This document shows, one piece after another, positions 1-6,859 of a DNA stretch of 7,459 nucleotides (position 1 is its first letter; each line of letters opens with the position of its first letter). Both the position numbers and the translations under genes were made by a program. The notes beneath the pieces were generated by a model. That model saw only the letters and a program-made list of their open reading frames with translations, ran no database searches and was not told where the DNA came from. Source of the stretch: Prochlorococcus marinus str. MIT 9215 (lineage in GTDB: Bacteria; Cyanobacteriota; Cyanobacteriia; PCC-6307; Cyanobiaceae); assembly GCA_949486985.1 (NCBI GenBank), contig CATBLW010000115.1, forward strand, positions 1 through 7,459. The letters run 5' to 3'.

Positions 1-152
1 CCCTGCCTCTCCACAGGCGGAGGGGGGGCAAGTAGAAGCGGCGACGCGTGGAGATCATTAGTGCTAAGGCCAATCAGTCCCAAACCAAGTGTTGTCGCGA
101 CAAGACAATTGATCTGTCGACAACAGCCAGTGCCTTGGGGGAAAGGCGTCAT
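1..152 (-). CDS. Exported protein, N-terminal part only (runs off the left edge)
   Basis: The reading frame is open from an ATG at 152 to the window edge, about 50 codons, so only the N-terminus is visible. It begins MTPFPQGTGCC, then has a hydrophobic stretch at about residues 17-30 (LVATTLGLGLIGLS) and a likely signal-peptidase site after Ala36 (LHA before S). The mature part begins with a Leu- and Pro-rich stretch (LLLAPPPPVE). This points to secretion across the inner membrane. The start is well supported: an AAGGA sequence lies 4 bases upstream, and the ATG overlaps the TGA of the preceding DUF4330-like gene as ATGA, which suggests translational coupling. The family cannot be named from so little. 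Polysaccharide-export or other envelope proteins are possible, but that is a guess. Its pairing with a membrane-anchored neighbour fits an envelope role. Confidence 0.7.
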   Translation of the reverse strand, partial: MTPFPQGTGCCRQINCLVATTLGLGLIGLSTNDLHASPLLLAPPPPVERQ

Positions 153-664
153 TTGATCCTTACACCACTAACAATTCCATTGACTCGGTAGGTAGAGCCT
201 TCAATTTCAACTGGTGTGCCGATCTTTAGGTTTGTGCCTGCAATAACAACACCTGTCTTAGAGACAGCGGCATCACCTTTAAGAATAAAACGCGCATCAA
301 GGACGCTTTGTGAGATTGGGTTTGGATCCACTGCTTTAACGACCGAACCATCTGGTTGCACAGCAACCAGAAAGCGACGCATGTCCTCAATCGTGTCGAG
401 TTCAACTGATCCAGCGGGTTGGTTGCGAATCACAATGCTGGCTCGGCCATGCTGCATCGCCTCATCAATCAATTTGGTGGGATCGGCAACCGGCACGTTG
501 CGAACATCAACGCTTACATGCACTGGCCTGAGAGCCCCTGTGGCCTTGGCGATTGAGTTACTAAGTTTTGGGGTCCAAATCAATCCTCCAAGGGCTGCGA
601 AGGCAATGCAGGCAGCAATAGCGTCTATTGGGGTGAGTTGGCGAGAAAACTTGGGACGACTCAT
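149..664 (-). CDS. DUF4330-like membrane-anchored protein
   Basis: This 171-residue protein has a short basic N-terminus, then one hydrophobic segment at about residues 13-30 (IDAIAACIAFAALGGLIW), then a soluble remainder. The likely topology is a single N-terminal anchor with the rest outside the cytoplasm. The C-terminal half has the pattern I associate with the DUF4330 family: a DPNP stretch (113-116), LDARFILKGDA (122-132), GVVIAGTNLKIGTPVEIEG (138-156) and a final YRVNGIV. The family has no established function that I can cite. The start at 664 is followed directly by the anchor and is preceded by only a weak purine-rich stretch. It is coupled by ATGA to a downstream exported protein, so the two are probably made together and may act together in the envelope. 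The family call rests on remembered motifs, not a search. Confidence 0.75.
   Translation of the reverse strand: MSRPKFSRQLTPIDAIAACIAFAALGGLIWTPKLSNSIAKATGALRPVHVSVDVRNVPVADPTKLIDEAMQHGRASIVIRNQPAGSVELDTIEDMRRFLVAVQPDGSVVKAVDPNPISQSVLDARFILKGDAAVSKTGVVIAGTNLKIGTPVEIEGSTYRVNGIVSGVRIK
157..161 (-). promoter_or_regulatory. Shine-Dalgarno site of the exported-protein gene
   Basis: AAGGA on the minus strand, 4 bases before the ATG at 152. It lies inside the last codons of the DUF4330-like gene. It decides the start of the partial gene at the left edge and supports re-initiation after the upstream stop codon. Several other genes in this window lack a recognisable site, so this one stands out. Confidence 0.6.
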
Positions 665-684
665 GAATTCATCTTTAGAAGTGC

Positions 685-713
685 ACCATAAGGAAATCGA
701 CCCTGATGATCAA
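685..713 (-). promoter_or_regulatory. Candidate sigma70-type promoter for the DUF4330-like gene
   Basis: On the minus strand a TTGATC box (713-708) is separated by exactly 17 bases from a TATGGT box (690-685). Each matches the bacterial consensus at 4 of 6 positions. Transcription would begin about 20 bases before the ATG at 664. It sits in the 127-base gap after the DUF1995-like gene, so the last two genes of the minus-strand run could form their own transcript. I see no clear terminator in the gap, so read-through from upstream is also possible. Confidence 0.35.
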
Positions 714-791
714 GCCATGCCAAAACGATCACGACATTGCTGACTCTTTGCTAAATGGTTCACAACTAATCAATAAATTGTTTTTACAGCT

Positions 792-1421
792 TTAACTATC
801 GAGACCAGATTCGATTTCTTCTGCTTCTGGACGTTGTTCATAGGTCTCTACTTGGCGATAACCATCTGGATCCAGACGGAATAATTGCCAATATTCTGGA
901 TGAACACGCATCAAGGCTCCCCTTTCCAGAGGTTCTAACCAAAAGGCTTTGCGCCATCGGTCAACAAAACGTCGTCGTCTTTCTCTGGCAACACTGCCGA
1001 TGCCAATGGCGGCATCTTCCAAACGTCCATTGAGCATCACTAAAGCACCTAAGTGTTTATTAGATAGCTGTTCAAAAATGTCATAATCTGATGGTTGAGG
1101 ACCAACAACTAGAAGATCTTTTTCTGCATACTCTTCTGGATCTTTCGCTAACAACTCATTGATTGAAGATATTTGATCAGCAAGATCCGGTGCATTTTTG
1201 CGGGCTAATGCCGCACCACCAGCATCAGGCCAAACCAACAACGGAAACAATTCTGTCTCCTGTAGGTTTTTGCTGAGGCGCAGAGCTAGGGGCATCAACT
1301 TCAATCCCTCAAACTTTAATTTGACTTCCCAGCGACCTTTTGGCTGGTCTTTTATCGATATTTGCAAAGCCTCCAGCACCATGGATTCAGCGGCTTTGAG
1401 ATCAGCAGGAAGCAAAAACAC
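792..1421 (-). CDS. DUF1995-like cyanobacterial protein
   Basis: This 209-residue soluble protein has no signal peptide or membrane helix. It resembles the DUF1995 family found in cyanobacteria and plastids, whose function is not established. Recognisable blocks are LPADLKAAE (4-12), FEGLKLMPLALRL (37-49), WPDAGGAALA (64-73), PSDYDIFEQL (110-119), VMLNGRLEDAAIGIGSVARERRR (128-150) and a C-terminal WLEPLERGALMR...DPDGYR section. The start is a GTG at 1421, chosen because the family usually begins just before the LPxDLxxAE block. A TTG two codons further in is the alternative, and there is no in-frame ATG upstream. The ribosome binding site is weak (AAAGAA). It follows the cysteine desulfurase by 54 bases and is probably in the same transcript as that gene and dapF. 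Confidence 0.75.
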   Translation of the reverse strand: MFLLPADLKAAESMVLEALQISIKDQPKGRWEVKLKFEGLKLMPLALRLSKNLQETELFPLLVWPDAGGAALARKNAPDLADQISSINELLAKDPEEYAEKDLLVVGPQPSDYDIFEQLSNKHLGALVMLNGRLEDAAIGIGSVARERRRRFVDRWRKAFWLEPLERGALMRVHPEYWQLFRLDPDGYRQVETYEQRPEAEEIESGLDS

Positions 1422-1475
1422 AACGGATTCTTTGGTGAATGAAATGATCGAAATAACAAGTCTTGTACTGATCGT

Positions 1476-2681
1476 TTACGCAGACGATGCAGCTGCATCA
1501 ATGGCCTGGTTCAGCAAATCAGGAATCACCTCCATGTTCTTCTCAAGCAACCATGGTCCCAGACTGAAACGTAACCCTGATTGGAGCCACTCCGCATCCA
1601 CTTGCATCGCTTCGAGGACATGACTGTTTTGAGAACGTCCTGAGCTGCAAGCACTTCCACTGCTTGCAGCCACACCCCTGCGAGCAAGCTCTCTTACCAC
1701 CGCACGAGCAGGCACCGGTTGCCCATCAGCAGTAGCCACAAGCAACGAAATGTGATGGGTCAATCGATCGTTGGGATGTCCCGTAAAGCGCAAACCAGCA
1801 ATCTTTTGGAGCTCGATATTTAGACCATCACGCATGTTTTGGACTCTCTCTTGGATGTTGAGATTGGAGCCAGAACATCCAGCAATGGGCTGATGTAACT
1901 GTTCGACTGCCTTGGCCATACCAGCGATCAGAGCGACAGGTTCAGTCCCTGCGCGAAGGCCTTGTTCCTGCCCTCCTCCGCTCTGTAACGGCAAAAGCAT
2001 TGTTGAATGTTCAGGTCGTATCAAAAGCAATCCAACACCCTTTGGACCTTGAAATTTGTGGGCCGAAGCGCTGAGTAGATCTACGGGCAATTGGGACCAA
2101 TTCAATAATCCTTCTCTGAGAACCTGTGTGGCATCTGTATGGAACTGAATGCCTCGTTCTCTACATGCCAAACCAATGGTTTTGATCGGTTGGATGGTGC
2201 CGACTTCACTTTGCCCCCAGATCAAGGAGACAAGGCTTGTTGGTGGCGAAAGTAGGGTCTCGAGATGATCAAGCTTGACGCGCCCAAAACCATCGACTGG
2301 CCAATGGCAAATCTGCCAACCTTCCCGCCTTAACTGATTTGAGGCGGCTTCAACTGCTGGATGCTCGACAGCCGAAATCACCAAGCGACCAGGCTGCATT
2401 GATCGTGCAACACCCATCAATGCCATATGCACAGATTCAGTGGCACCAGATGTGAAAACGACCTCGTTTGCGTTGGCTTTAAAGGATTTTGCGATGGTTT
2501 GACGACTGCGTTCAAGACGTTCTGCCGCTAATAAACCAGGAGCATGAAGGCTAGAAGGGTTGGCCCAGGCAAATCGCTGAACGTCCTCAATGCATTTGAT
2601 GACTTCCACGCTTGGTGGTGTTGTCGCACAGGCGTCCAGATAGACAACAGCAGATGGTTTCTGATTAAGAGAGTCCATCAT
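1476..2681 (-). CDS. Cysteine desulfurase, NifS/IscS family
   Basis: This 401-residue PLP enzyme should convert cysteine to alanine and pass the sulfur on as a persulfide for Fe-S clusters or thio-cofactors, in the cytoplasm. The fold type I landmarks are in order: YLDACATTPP near residue 14, SGATES at 78-83, His107 stacking on the cofactor, DATQ with Asp183 and Gln186, SAHK with the PLP Lys209, RAGTEPV at 243-249, the sulfur-carrying Cys345 in SSGSACSSG, and Arg371 for the substrate carboxylate. The Cys loop and length match the NifS/IscS group rather than SufS. At the usual NNExG site this protein has QSEVG, so the Asn near PLP is replaced by Ser158. Two ATGs are adjacent (2681 and 2678); a GGA lies 5 bases before the second, which may be the real start. 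The gene overlaps the end of dapF by 17 bases. Cyanobacteria usually carry several such enzymes, so the exact symbol is left open. Confidence 0.9.
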   Translation of the reverse strand: MMDSLNQKPSAVVYLDACATTPPSVEVIKCIEDVQRFAWANPSSLHAPGLLAAERLERSRQTIAKSFKANANEVVFTSGATESVHMALMGVARSMQPGRLVISAVEHPAVEAASNQLRREGWQICHWPVDGFGRVKLDHLETLLSPPTSLVSLIWGQSEVGTIQPIKTIGLACRERGIQFHTDATQVLREGLLNWSQLPVDLLSASAHKFQGPKGVGLLLIRPEHSTMLLPLQSGGGQEQGLRAGTEPVALIAGMAKAVEQLHQPIAGCSGSNLNIQERVQNMRDGLNIELQKIAGLRFTGHPNDRLTHHISLLVATADGQPVPARAVVRELARRGVAASSGSACSSGRSQNSHVLEAMQVDAEWLQSGLRFSLGPWLLEKNMEVIPDLLNQAIDAAASSA

Positions 2682-3777
2682 TTTCCAGACGCTTCCGGGT
2701 ACGTTTCTCTAACGAATCACCAGCAATCTTTATTAACGAATCTAGGGACTGATTGGCCAGGAAATCATTGACGCCAACAATCGCTTCACGCTCACTTGTT
2801 GAAATAGCCTGCTCCGTTTCCAGTACATCTTCTTTAATTGTTGTTTCCTGCTGATTATCAACATTGTGTTCACCAACATCATTGCCGATTGGCTGTACGG
2901 TTTTCTCTGTTGAATAAGGCGTTAATTCAGGCGTCAATATTCCGTCAAATAAGGCCACGGCAGGACCTGACATAAAAACAGATCCATTCCTTTCTGGCCA
3001 GTTGATTTGCAAGGGTCCACCTGGCAATCGAACTTCTGCATATTGATTACAAAGACCAAGCAAGTTTGCTGCGACGAGAGTTGCACATGCTCCTGTTCCA
3101 CAAGCCAAAGTAGGACCGGCACCTCGTTCCCAAACTTTGATTTCGAGTTGTTCTGGTGTTTTTACTTCTAGGAAATGAACATTTGTTTTTGATGGAAATG
3201 CCTGATGCTGTTCCAGCCATGGTCCCCAAACATTAAATGGAATCGACTGAAGGTTTTTGACAGGAACAACCACATGGGGATTGCCCATTCCTACTGCTGC
3301 TGCCATCAATATTGTGCCATCAATATTGAATTCACCTTGAGGTAGGCCTGAGGCCCCCATGGCCAATGTTGTTGGTATCGCTCCTGGGTCCAAAAATGGA
3401 CAACCCATGTCAACAAGAATGTTTCCATCATCCTCTAAACGAGGACAGATCAAGCCAGCCATCGTTTCGATACTCCATGACTGCCCAGCAATGGAGCCAT
3501 CGCTATCAGCAAGGAAAAGAGCCAAACAACGGATTCCATTGCCGCACATCTCGGCCTCACTACCATCCGCATTAAATATTCGCATCCTTAAATCACCTTC
3601 TGCCTGGGCCGGAAGGGCAAGAATCAAACCATCAGCACCAACGCCAAATCGTCGATCACATAGCTGAACAACCCAGTTTTTCTCCGGTGAAACCACAACA
3701 TCTGGTAGCTGCCCGGAACGGCCGTCAATCAGAATGAAATCGTTGCCTAGTCCCTGATATTTGCTGAACTGAATCAT
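2665..3777 (-). CDS. dapF: Diaminopimelate epimerase with a long C-terminal extension
   Basis: The enzyme converts LL- to meso-diaminopimelate, the precursor of lysine and of the peptidoglycan cross-link. The N-terminus FSKYQGLGNDFILID is typical. The two catalytic cysteines are Cys78 in EMCGNGIRC and Cys226 in ACGTGAC, and a GNPH motif is at 165-168. The catalytic domain ends near residue 279, the usual family length. About 90 more residues follow: an acidic, Thr/Glu/Asn-rich linker (about 280-330), then a probably helical section ending in basic residues (EKRTRKR). I do not know this tail from other DapF proteins. ATG 3777 is chosen over an in-frame TTG at 3786 because the family begins right at the MIQFSK sequence. 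No clear ribosome binding site is seen. The stop lies inside the start of the cysteine desulfurase gene, and the start is only 26 bases from the divergent Hfq-like gene. Confidence 0.93.
   Translation of the reverse strand: MIQFSKYQGLGNDFILIDGRSGQLPDVVVSPEKNWVVQLCDRRFGVGADGLILALPAQAEGDLRMRIFNADGSEAEMCGNGIRCLALFLADSDGSIAGQSWSIETMAGLICPRLEDDGNILVDMGCPFLDPGAIPTTLAMGASGLPQGEFNIDGTILMAAAVGMGNPHVVVPVKNLQSIPFNVWGPWLEQHQAFPSKTNVHFLEVKTPEQLEIKVWERGAGPTLACGTGACATLVAANLLGLCNQYAEVRLPGGPLQINWPERNGSVFMSGPAVALFDGILTPELTPYSTEKTVQPIGNDVGEHNVDNQQETTIKEDVLETEQAISTSEREAIVGVNDFLANQSLDSLIKIAGDSLEKRTRKRLENDGLS
3301..3328. repeat. Perfect 14-bp tandem duplication inside dapF
   Basis: TGCCATCAATATTG occurs twice head to tail. 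Each copy contains the palindrome CAATATTG. The unit is not a multiple of three, so the two copies are read in different frames (around NIDG and TILMA of DapF, about residues 151-159). The reading frame and the conserved GNPH motif after it are intact. Confidence 0.85.
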
Positions 3778-3803
3778 GACTATCAAATAACCAGCTCAAT
3801 CCT

Positions 3804-4025
3804 ATGGAGAACCATCCCCTCGATCCCAACCTGCCTGGCATTCGTCTGATTCAAGGCTGGGTCCGTGATGGGATTCCATTGAGCCTTGAATTACCAGAAG
3901 GGTTACGTCTAGAAGGCCGATTGCTCTGGCAAGACCCTGAATTTCTAGCTCTGGAACGTCCTGGATCCCCGCATCCAATGTTGGTCAGTCGTCGTGCTGT
4001 TCTCACCATTCGTCCATTGGGTTGA
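3804..4025 (+). CDS. hfq: Hfq-like Sm-fold protein, cyanobacterial type
   Basis: This 73-residue protein matches the short cyanobacterial Hfq pattern: LPGIR (10-14), a first helix with Gln17, then the Sm1 strands with IPLSLELPEGLRLEGRL (24-40), WQD (42-44) and FLALE. The Sm2 part is LVSRRAVLTIR (60-70). The YKHA motif that binds RNA uridines in enterobacterial Hfq is absent, as is known for cyanobacterial Hfq proteins. In Synechocystis, Hfq acts in motility and transformation by binding the pilus ATPase PilB, so an RNA-chaperone role should not be assumed here. Adjacency to dapF supports the call, since I recall this neighbourhood as common in cyanobacteria. The ATG at 3804 has no clear ribosome binding site. 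The gene is divergent from dapF and 61 bases upstream of leuS, with which it may be co-transcribed. No terminator is visible between them. Confidence 0.8.
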   Translation: MENHPLDPNLPGIRLIQGWVRDGIPLSLELPEGLRLEGRLLWQDPEFLALERPGSPHPMLVSRRAVLTIRPLG

Positions 4026-4086
4026 ACAAGAGCTACTGCAGGCAAGCTGTGTCACGATCGAAACGCATTCATCCATAGCTTGATCA

Positions 4087-6732
4087 GTGTCGGAATCTGT
4101 AACGGAGTCTTCCCGCCCCAACCCTTCATCCACAGATTCCTCCGCTCGATACAGCCCCATAGAGCTTGAAACCCGTTGGCAGAAGCAATGGCTCGATAAC
4201 GGACTCAACAACACGCCAACCCCAAGCCCTGAACAAAACCGCTTCTATGCCCTTTCGATGTTCCCGTATCCATCCGGGACGCTGCATATGGGCCATGTAC
4301 GCAACTATGTGATCACTGATGTAATTGCCCGTGTGCAACGCATGCGTGGTGATGCTGTCTTGCATCCCATGGGATGGGATGCCTTTGGCTTGCCAGCTGA
4401 GAATGCAGCCATTGAAAGGAATATTGACCCTGGCGATTGGACTGATCGCAATATTGCTCAAATGCGTAGCCAGCTCAACCGCTTAGGGCTTTCGATTGAC
4501 TGGCAGAGAGAGCAAGCAACGTGCCATAGCGATTACTACCGCTGGACTCAATGGTTATTCCTTGAACTCTTCGCTAGTGGTCTTGCCTACCAGAAAGAAG
4601 CCACTGTCAACTGGGACCCAATTGACCAAACCGTGCTCGCGAATGAGCAAGTTGATGCTGAAGGGCGATCCTGGCGATCGGGAGCAGTTGTGGAACAACG
4701 GCAACTGAAGCAATGGTTCTTAAGCATTACCAACTACGCCGATGAGCTGCTCGATGACCTTGATCAGCTAACGGGCTGGCCAGAAAGGGTTCGCACCATG
4801 CAAGCCAATTGGATAGGCCGTTCAAAAGGCGCCGAAATCATCTTCAGCGTTGAAGGTCAGGACGATAAAAAAATCACCGTATTCACAACACGTCCGGACA
4901 CGCTTTTTGGAGCCAGCTACGTGGTTTTAGCTCCTGAGCATCCATTGGTTGATTCACTCACCAGCCCTGAGCAATCGTTAGCTGTTGAGGCGTTTCGTGA
5001 TCTCACGAGCCAACTCAGCAATCAGGAACGAACGGCAGAAAACCAACCAAAACGAGGGGTGCCTATTGGTGCGGATGTGATCAATCCAGCCAACGGTGAA
5101 CGCTTGCCCGTTTGGATCGCTGACTATGTCCTTGCCGACTACGGCTCGGGTGCAGTTATGGGTGTACCAGCACACGATGACAGGGATTTTCTGTTCGCAA
5201 GAAGTTATGAACTTCCCATTCGCATTGTTGTGCAGGTGCCTGGAGCTGACGAGCATCTCAACGATGGTTTGGCCTGGACGGGACCAGGATTACTAATCAA
5301 TTCAGACCAGTTCAATGGCCTCAACTCCGAAGAAGCAAAAGTTGCCATAACCGCTCATGGTGAGTCAGAGGGCTGGGCCAATAGCAAGGTCCAATACCGT
5401 CTCCGCGATTGGTTGATTTCACGCCAGCGGTATTGGGGGTGTCCGATTCCAATCATTCATTGCTCAAAATGTGGAACCAATCCAGTACCCCAGGAAGACC
5501 TTCCTGTCACGTTGCCAAAAGATGTTGACTTGGCTGGCAAAGGAGGCTCACCTCTTGCACAACTAGAACAATGGGTTGAGGTGGCTTGCCCTTGTTGCGG
5601 TGAAAAAGCTCAAAGAGAAACAGACACGATGGATACCTTTATGTGCTCTTCTTGGTATTTCTTACGCTTTGCAGACCCCACGAATGATCAACAGCCATTC
5701 AACAAAGAACTCGTTAATAAGTGGTTACCTGTTAATCAATATGTAGGTGGCATCGAACACGCAATACTACATCTTCTTTATGCACGATTTTTCACAAAAG
5801 CTCTTCGTGACCGCGGGCTTGTCGATATCAATGAACCATTTGAGAAATTATTAACTCAAGGGATGGTTCAGGGAGTGACGTATCGAAATCCCAAAACTTC
5901 TCGTTACATAGCGCCTAGCCTTGTTGCTGATGAAGGCGATCCTAGAGATCCCGAATCAGGCGATAAATTAGAAGTACTTTTTGAGAAGATGTCTAAATCT
6001 AAATACAATGGGGTTGATCCCGCATTGGTTATTGATCGCTATGGTGCCGACACGGCACGAATGTTCATTTTATTCAAAGCACCTCCAGAGAAAGATCTAG
6101 AATGGGACGATGCAGATGTTGAGGGCCAGTTTAGATTTTTACAACGTCTTTGGCGGTTAGTAGAAACCATCAAAACCAATAGAGACTCTGAAATGAATAC
6201 GATACTTTCAACCACTAACTTTTCATTGCCGAGTGATCTAAGTGACGATGAACGCGAAACAAGAAGGGCTGTACATACTGCCATTCAAGCCATAACAGAT
6301 GACCTTAGTGGAGAATTACAATTCAACACGGCAATTTCAGAACTCATGAAATTATCAAATGCCTTGACAAGCTCTATCAAAAATATTCGCATTGACGTTG
6401 CTGCTGAAGCCTTGTCATCACTCATTCGTCTTCTCGCGCCTTTTGCTCCTCATCTAGCTGAGGAATTCTGGACAACACTTGGTGGCCAGAATAGTGTGCA
6501 TCAGCAAGATTGGCCCATGGCTGATTTGAATGCACTGATTCAAGACACCGTTGAACTTGTCATTCAAGTCAAAGGGAAAGTCCGTGGCTCTATTAAAGTC
6601 CCTGCTGATTTAGATAAAGCCAGCCTGGAAGAGCTCGCTTTAAAAAGTGATGTTGCCGTCAAATGGTTACAAGGAGAGGCTCCAAAACGAGTCATCGTTG
6701 TGCCAGGCAAGCTGGTTAACCTTGTGCCTTAA
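4087..6732 (+). CDS. leuS: Leucyl-tRNA synthetase, full length
   Basis: This 881-residue cytoplasmic enzyme charges tRNA-Leu with leucine and removes mischarged amino acids. It is a class I synthetase of the bacterial type. The HIGH-type signature is HMGH at 67-70 (after FPYPSGTL), and the KMSKS loop is at 634-638. The CP1 editing domain follows WPERV and includes the Thr-rich TTRPDT at 267-272 and the acidic GVPAHDDRD at 359-367. RQRYWGCPIP comes next, then a cysteine-rich zinc-type insert (Cys459, Cys462, Cys501, Cys503, Cys504), then ETDTMDTF...SSWYFLRF. The C-terminal domain has VIQVKGKVRG and ends in KLVNLVP. The start is GTG at 4087: an in-frame TGA lies two codons upstream, and no other ATG, GTG or TTG occurs before the conserved YSPIELE region. 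There is no Shine-Dalgarno sequence. Length is normal for the family and nothing is broken. Confidence 0.97.
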   Translation: MSESVTESSRPNPSSTDSSARYSPIELETRWQKQWLDNGLNNTPTPSPEQNRFYALSMFPYPSGTLHMGHVRNYVITDVIARVQRMRGDAVLHPMGWDAFGLPAENAAIERNIDPGDWTDRNIAQMRSQLNRLGLSIDWQREQATCHSDYYRWTQWLFLELFASGLAYQKEATVNWDPIDQTVLANEQVDAEGRSWRSGAVVEQRQLKQWFLSITNYADELLDDLDQLTGWPERVRTMQANWIGRSKGAEIIFSVEGQDDKKITVFTTRPDTLFGASYVVLAPEHPLVDSLTSPEQSLAVEAFRDLTSQLSNQERTAENQPKRGVPIGADVINPANGERLPVWIADYVLADYGSGAVMGVPAHDDRDFLFARSYELPIRIVVQVPGADEHLNDGLAWTGPGLLINSDQFNGLNSEEAKVAITAHGESEGWANSKVQYRLRDWLISRQRYWGCPIPIIHCSKCGTNPVPQEDLPVTLPKDVDLAGKGGSPLAQLEQWVEVACPCCGEKAQRETDTMDTFMCSSWYFLRFADPTNDQQPFNKELVNKWLPVNQYVGGIEHAILHLLYARFFTKALRDRGLVDINEPFEKLLTQGMVQGVTYRNPKTSRYIAPSLVADEGDPRDPESGDKLEVLFEKMSKSKYNGVDPALVIDRYGADTARMFILFKAPPEKDLEWDDADVEGQFRFLQRLWRLVETIKTNRDSEMNTILSTTNFSLPSDLSDDERETRRAVHTAIQAITDDLSGELQFNTAISELMKLSNALTSSIKNIRIDVAAEALSSLIRLLAPFAPHLAEEFWTTLGGQNSVHQQDWPMADLNALIQDTVELVIQVKGKVRGSIKVPADLDKASLEELALKSDVAVKWLQGEAPKRVIVVPGKLVNLVP

Positions 6733-6752
6733 TCATGCTCCTTAACACAACA

Positions 6753-6790
6753 ACAATCTGATATCTAACGACAATCTGCAGCATCTGATA
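6753..6790. repeat. Short ATCTG repeats downstream of leuS
   Basis: ATCTG occurs at 6756, 6774 and 6783, that is, 18 and then 9 bases apart. The first two are part of ACAATCTG and the first and third part of ATCTGATA. They lie between the leuS stop and the candidate promoter of the small membrane protein. They could be a protein-binding array or chance in AT-rich DNA. A weak inverted repeat (GCATC at 6781-6785 with GATGC at 6798-6802) overlaps the last copy but has no T-run after it, so it does not look like a terminator. Confidence 0.4.
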
Positions 6791-6807
6791 AGCATGCGAT
6801 GCAAAAC

Positions 6808-6838
6808 TTGAATATCTTTGAATACAGATTAGTATGAT
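6808..6838 (+). promoter_or_regulatory. Candidate promoter of the 60-residue membrane protein
   Basis: TATGAT at 6833-6838 is a good -10 box (5 of 6). The best -35 match is TTGAAT at 6808-6813, with a long 19-base spacer. Transcription would begin about 15 bases before the ATG at 6860. The spacing is not ideal, so this is a weak call resting mainly on the -10 box. Confidence 0.3.
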
Positions 6839-6859
6839 TAAAATAAGTCAACTAGATTC

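Noticed and set aside
216..743. Plus-strand open frame of 175 codons opposite the DUF4330-like gene
   Set aside because: It is the antisense shadow of a gene with recognisable family motifs; its own translation shows no domain and no membrane or signal pattern that fits.
665..791. Terminator after the DUF1995-like gene
   Set aside because: Only short AT-rich inverted bits such as CAATTTATTG are present; there is no GC-rich stem with a T-tract on the minus strand.
3359..3667. Plus-strand open frames opposite dapF
   Set aside because: They lie wholly antisense to the conserved catalytic core of DapF, and the translations are low-complexity and basic without any family pattern.
3778..3786. Upstream TTG start for dapF, adding three residues
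   Set aside because: The family begins directly at the MIQFSK sequence, an ATG is available there, and neither start has a ribosome site that would favour TTG.
4026..4086. Possible terminator or hairpin between hfq and leuS (AGCT repeats)
   Set aside because: The stem is only 4 bp, built from self-complementary AGCT, and no T-run follows.
6781..6802. Inverted repeat GCATC/GATGC as leuS terminator
   Set aside because: A 5-bp stem with a 12-base loop and no following T-run is too weak.
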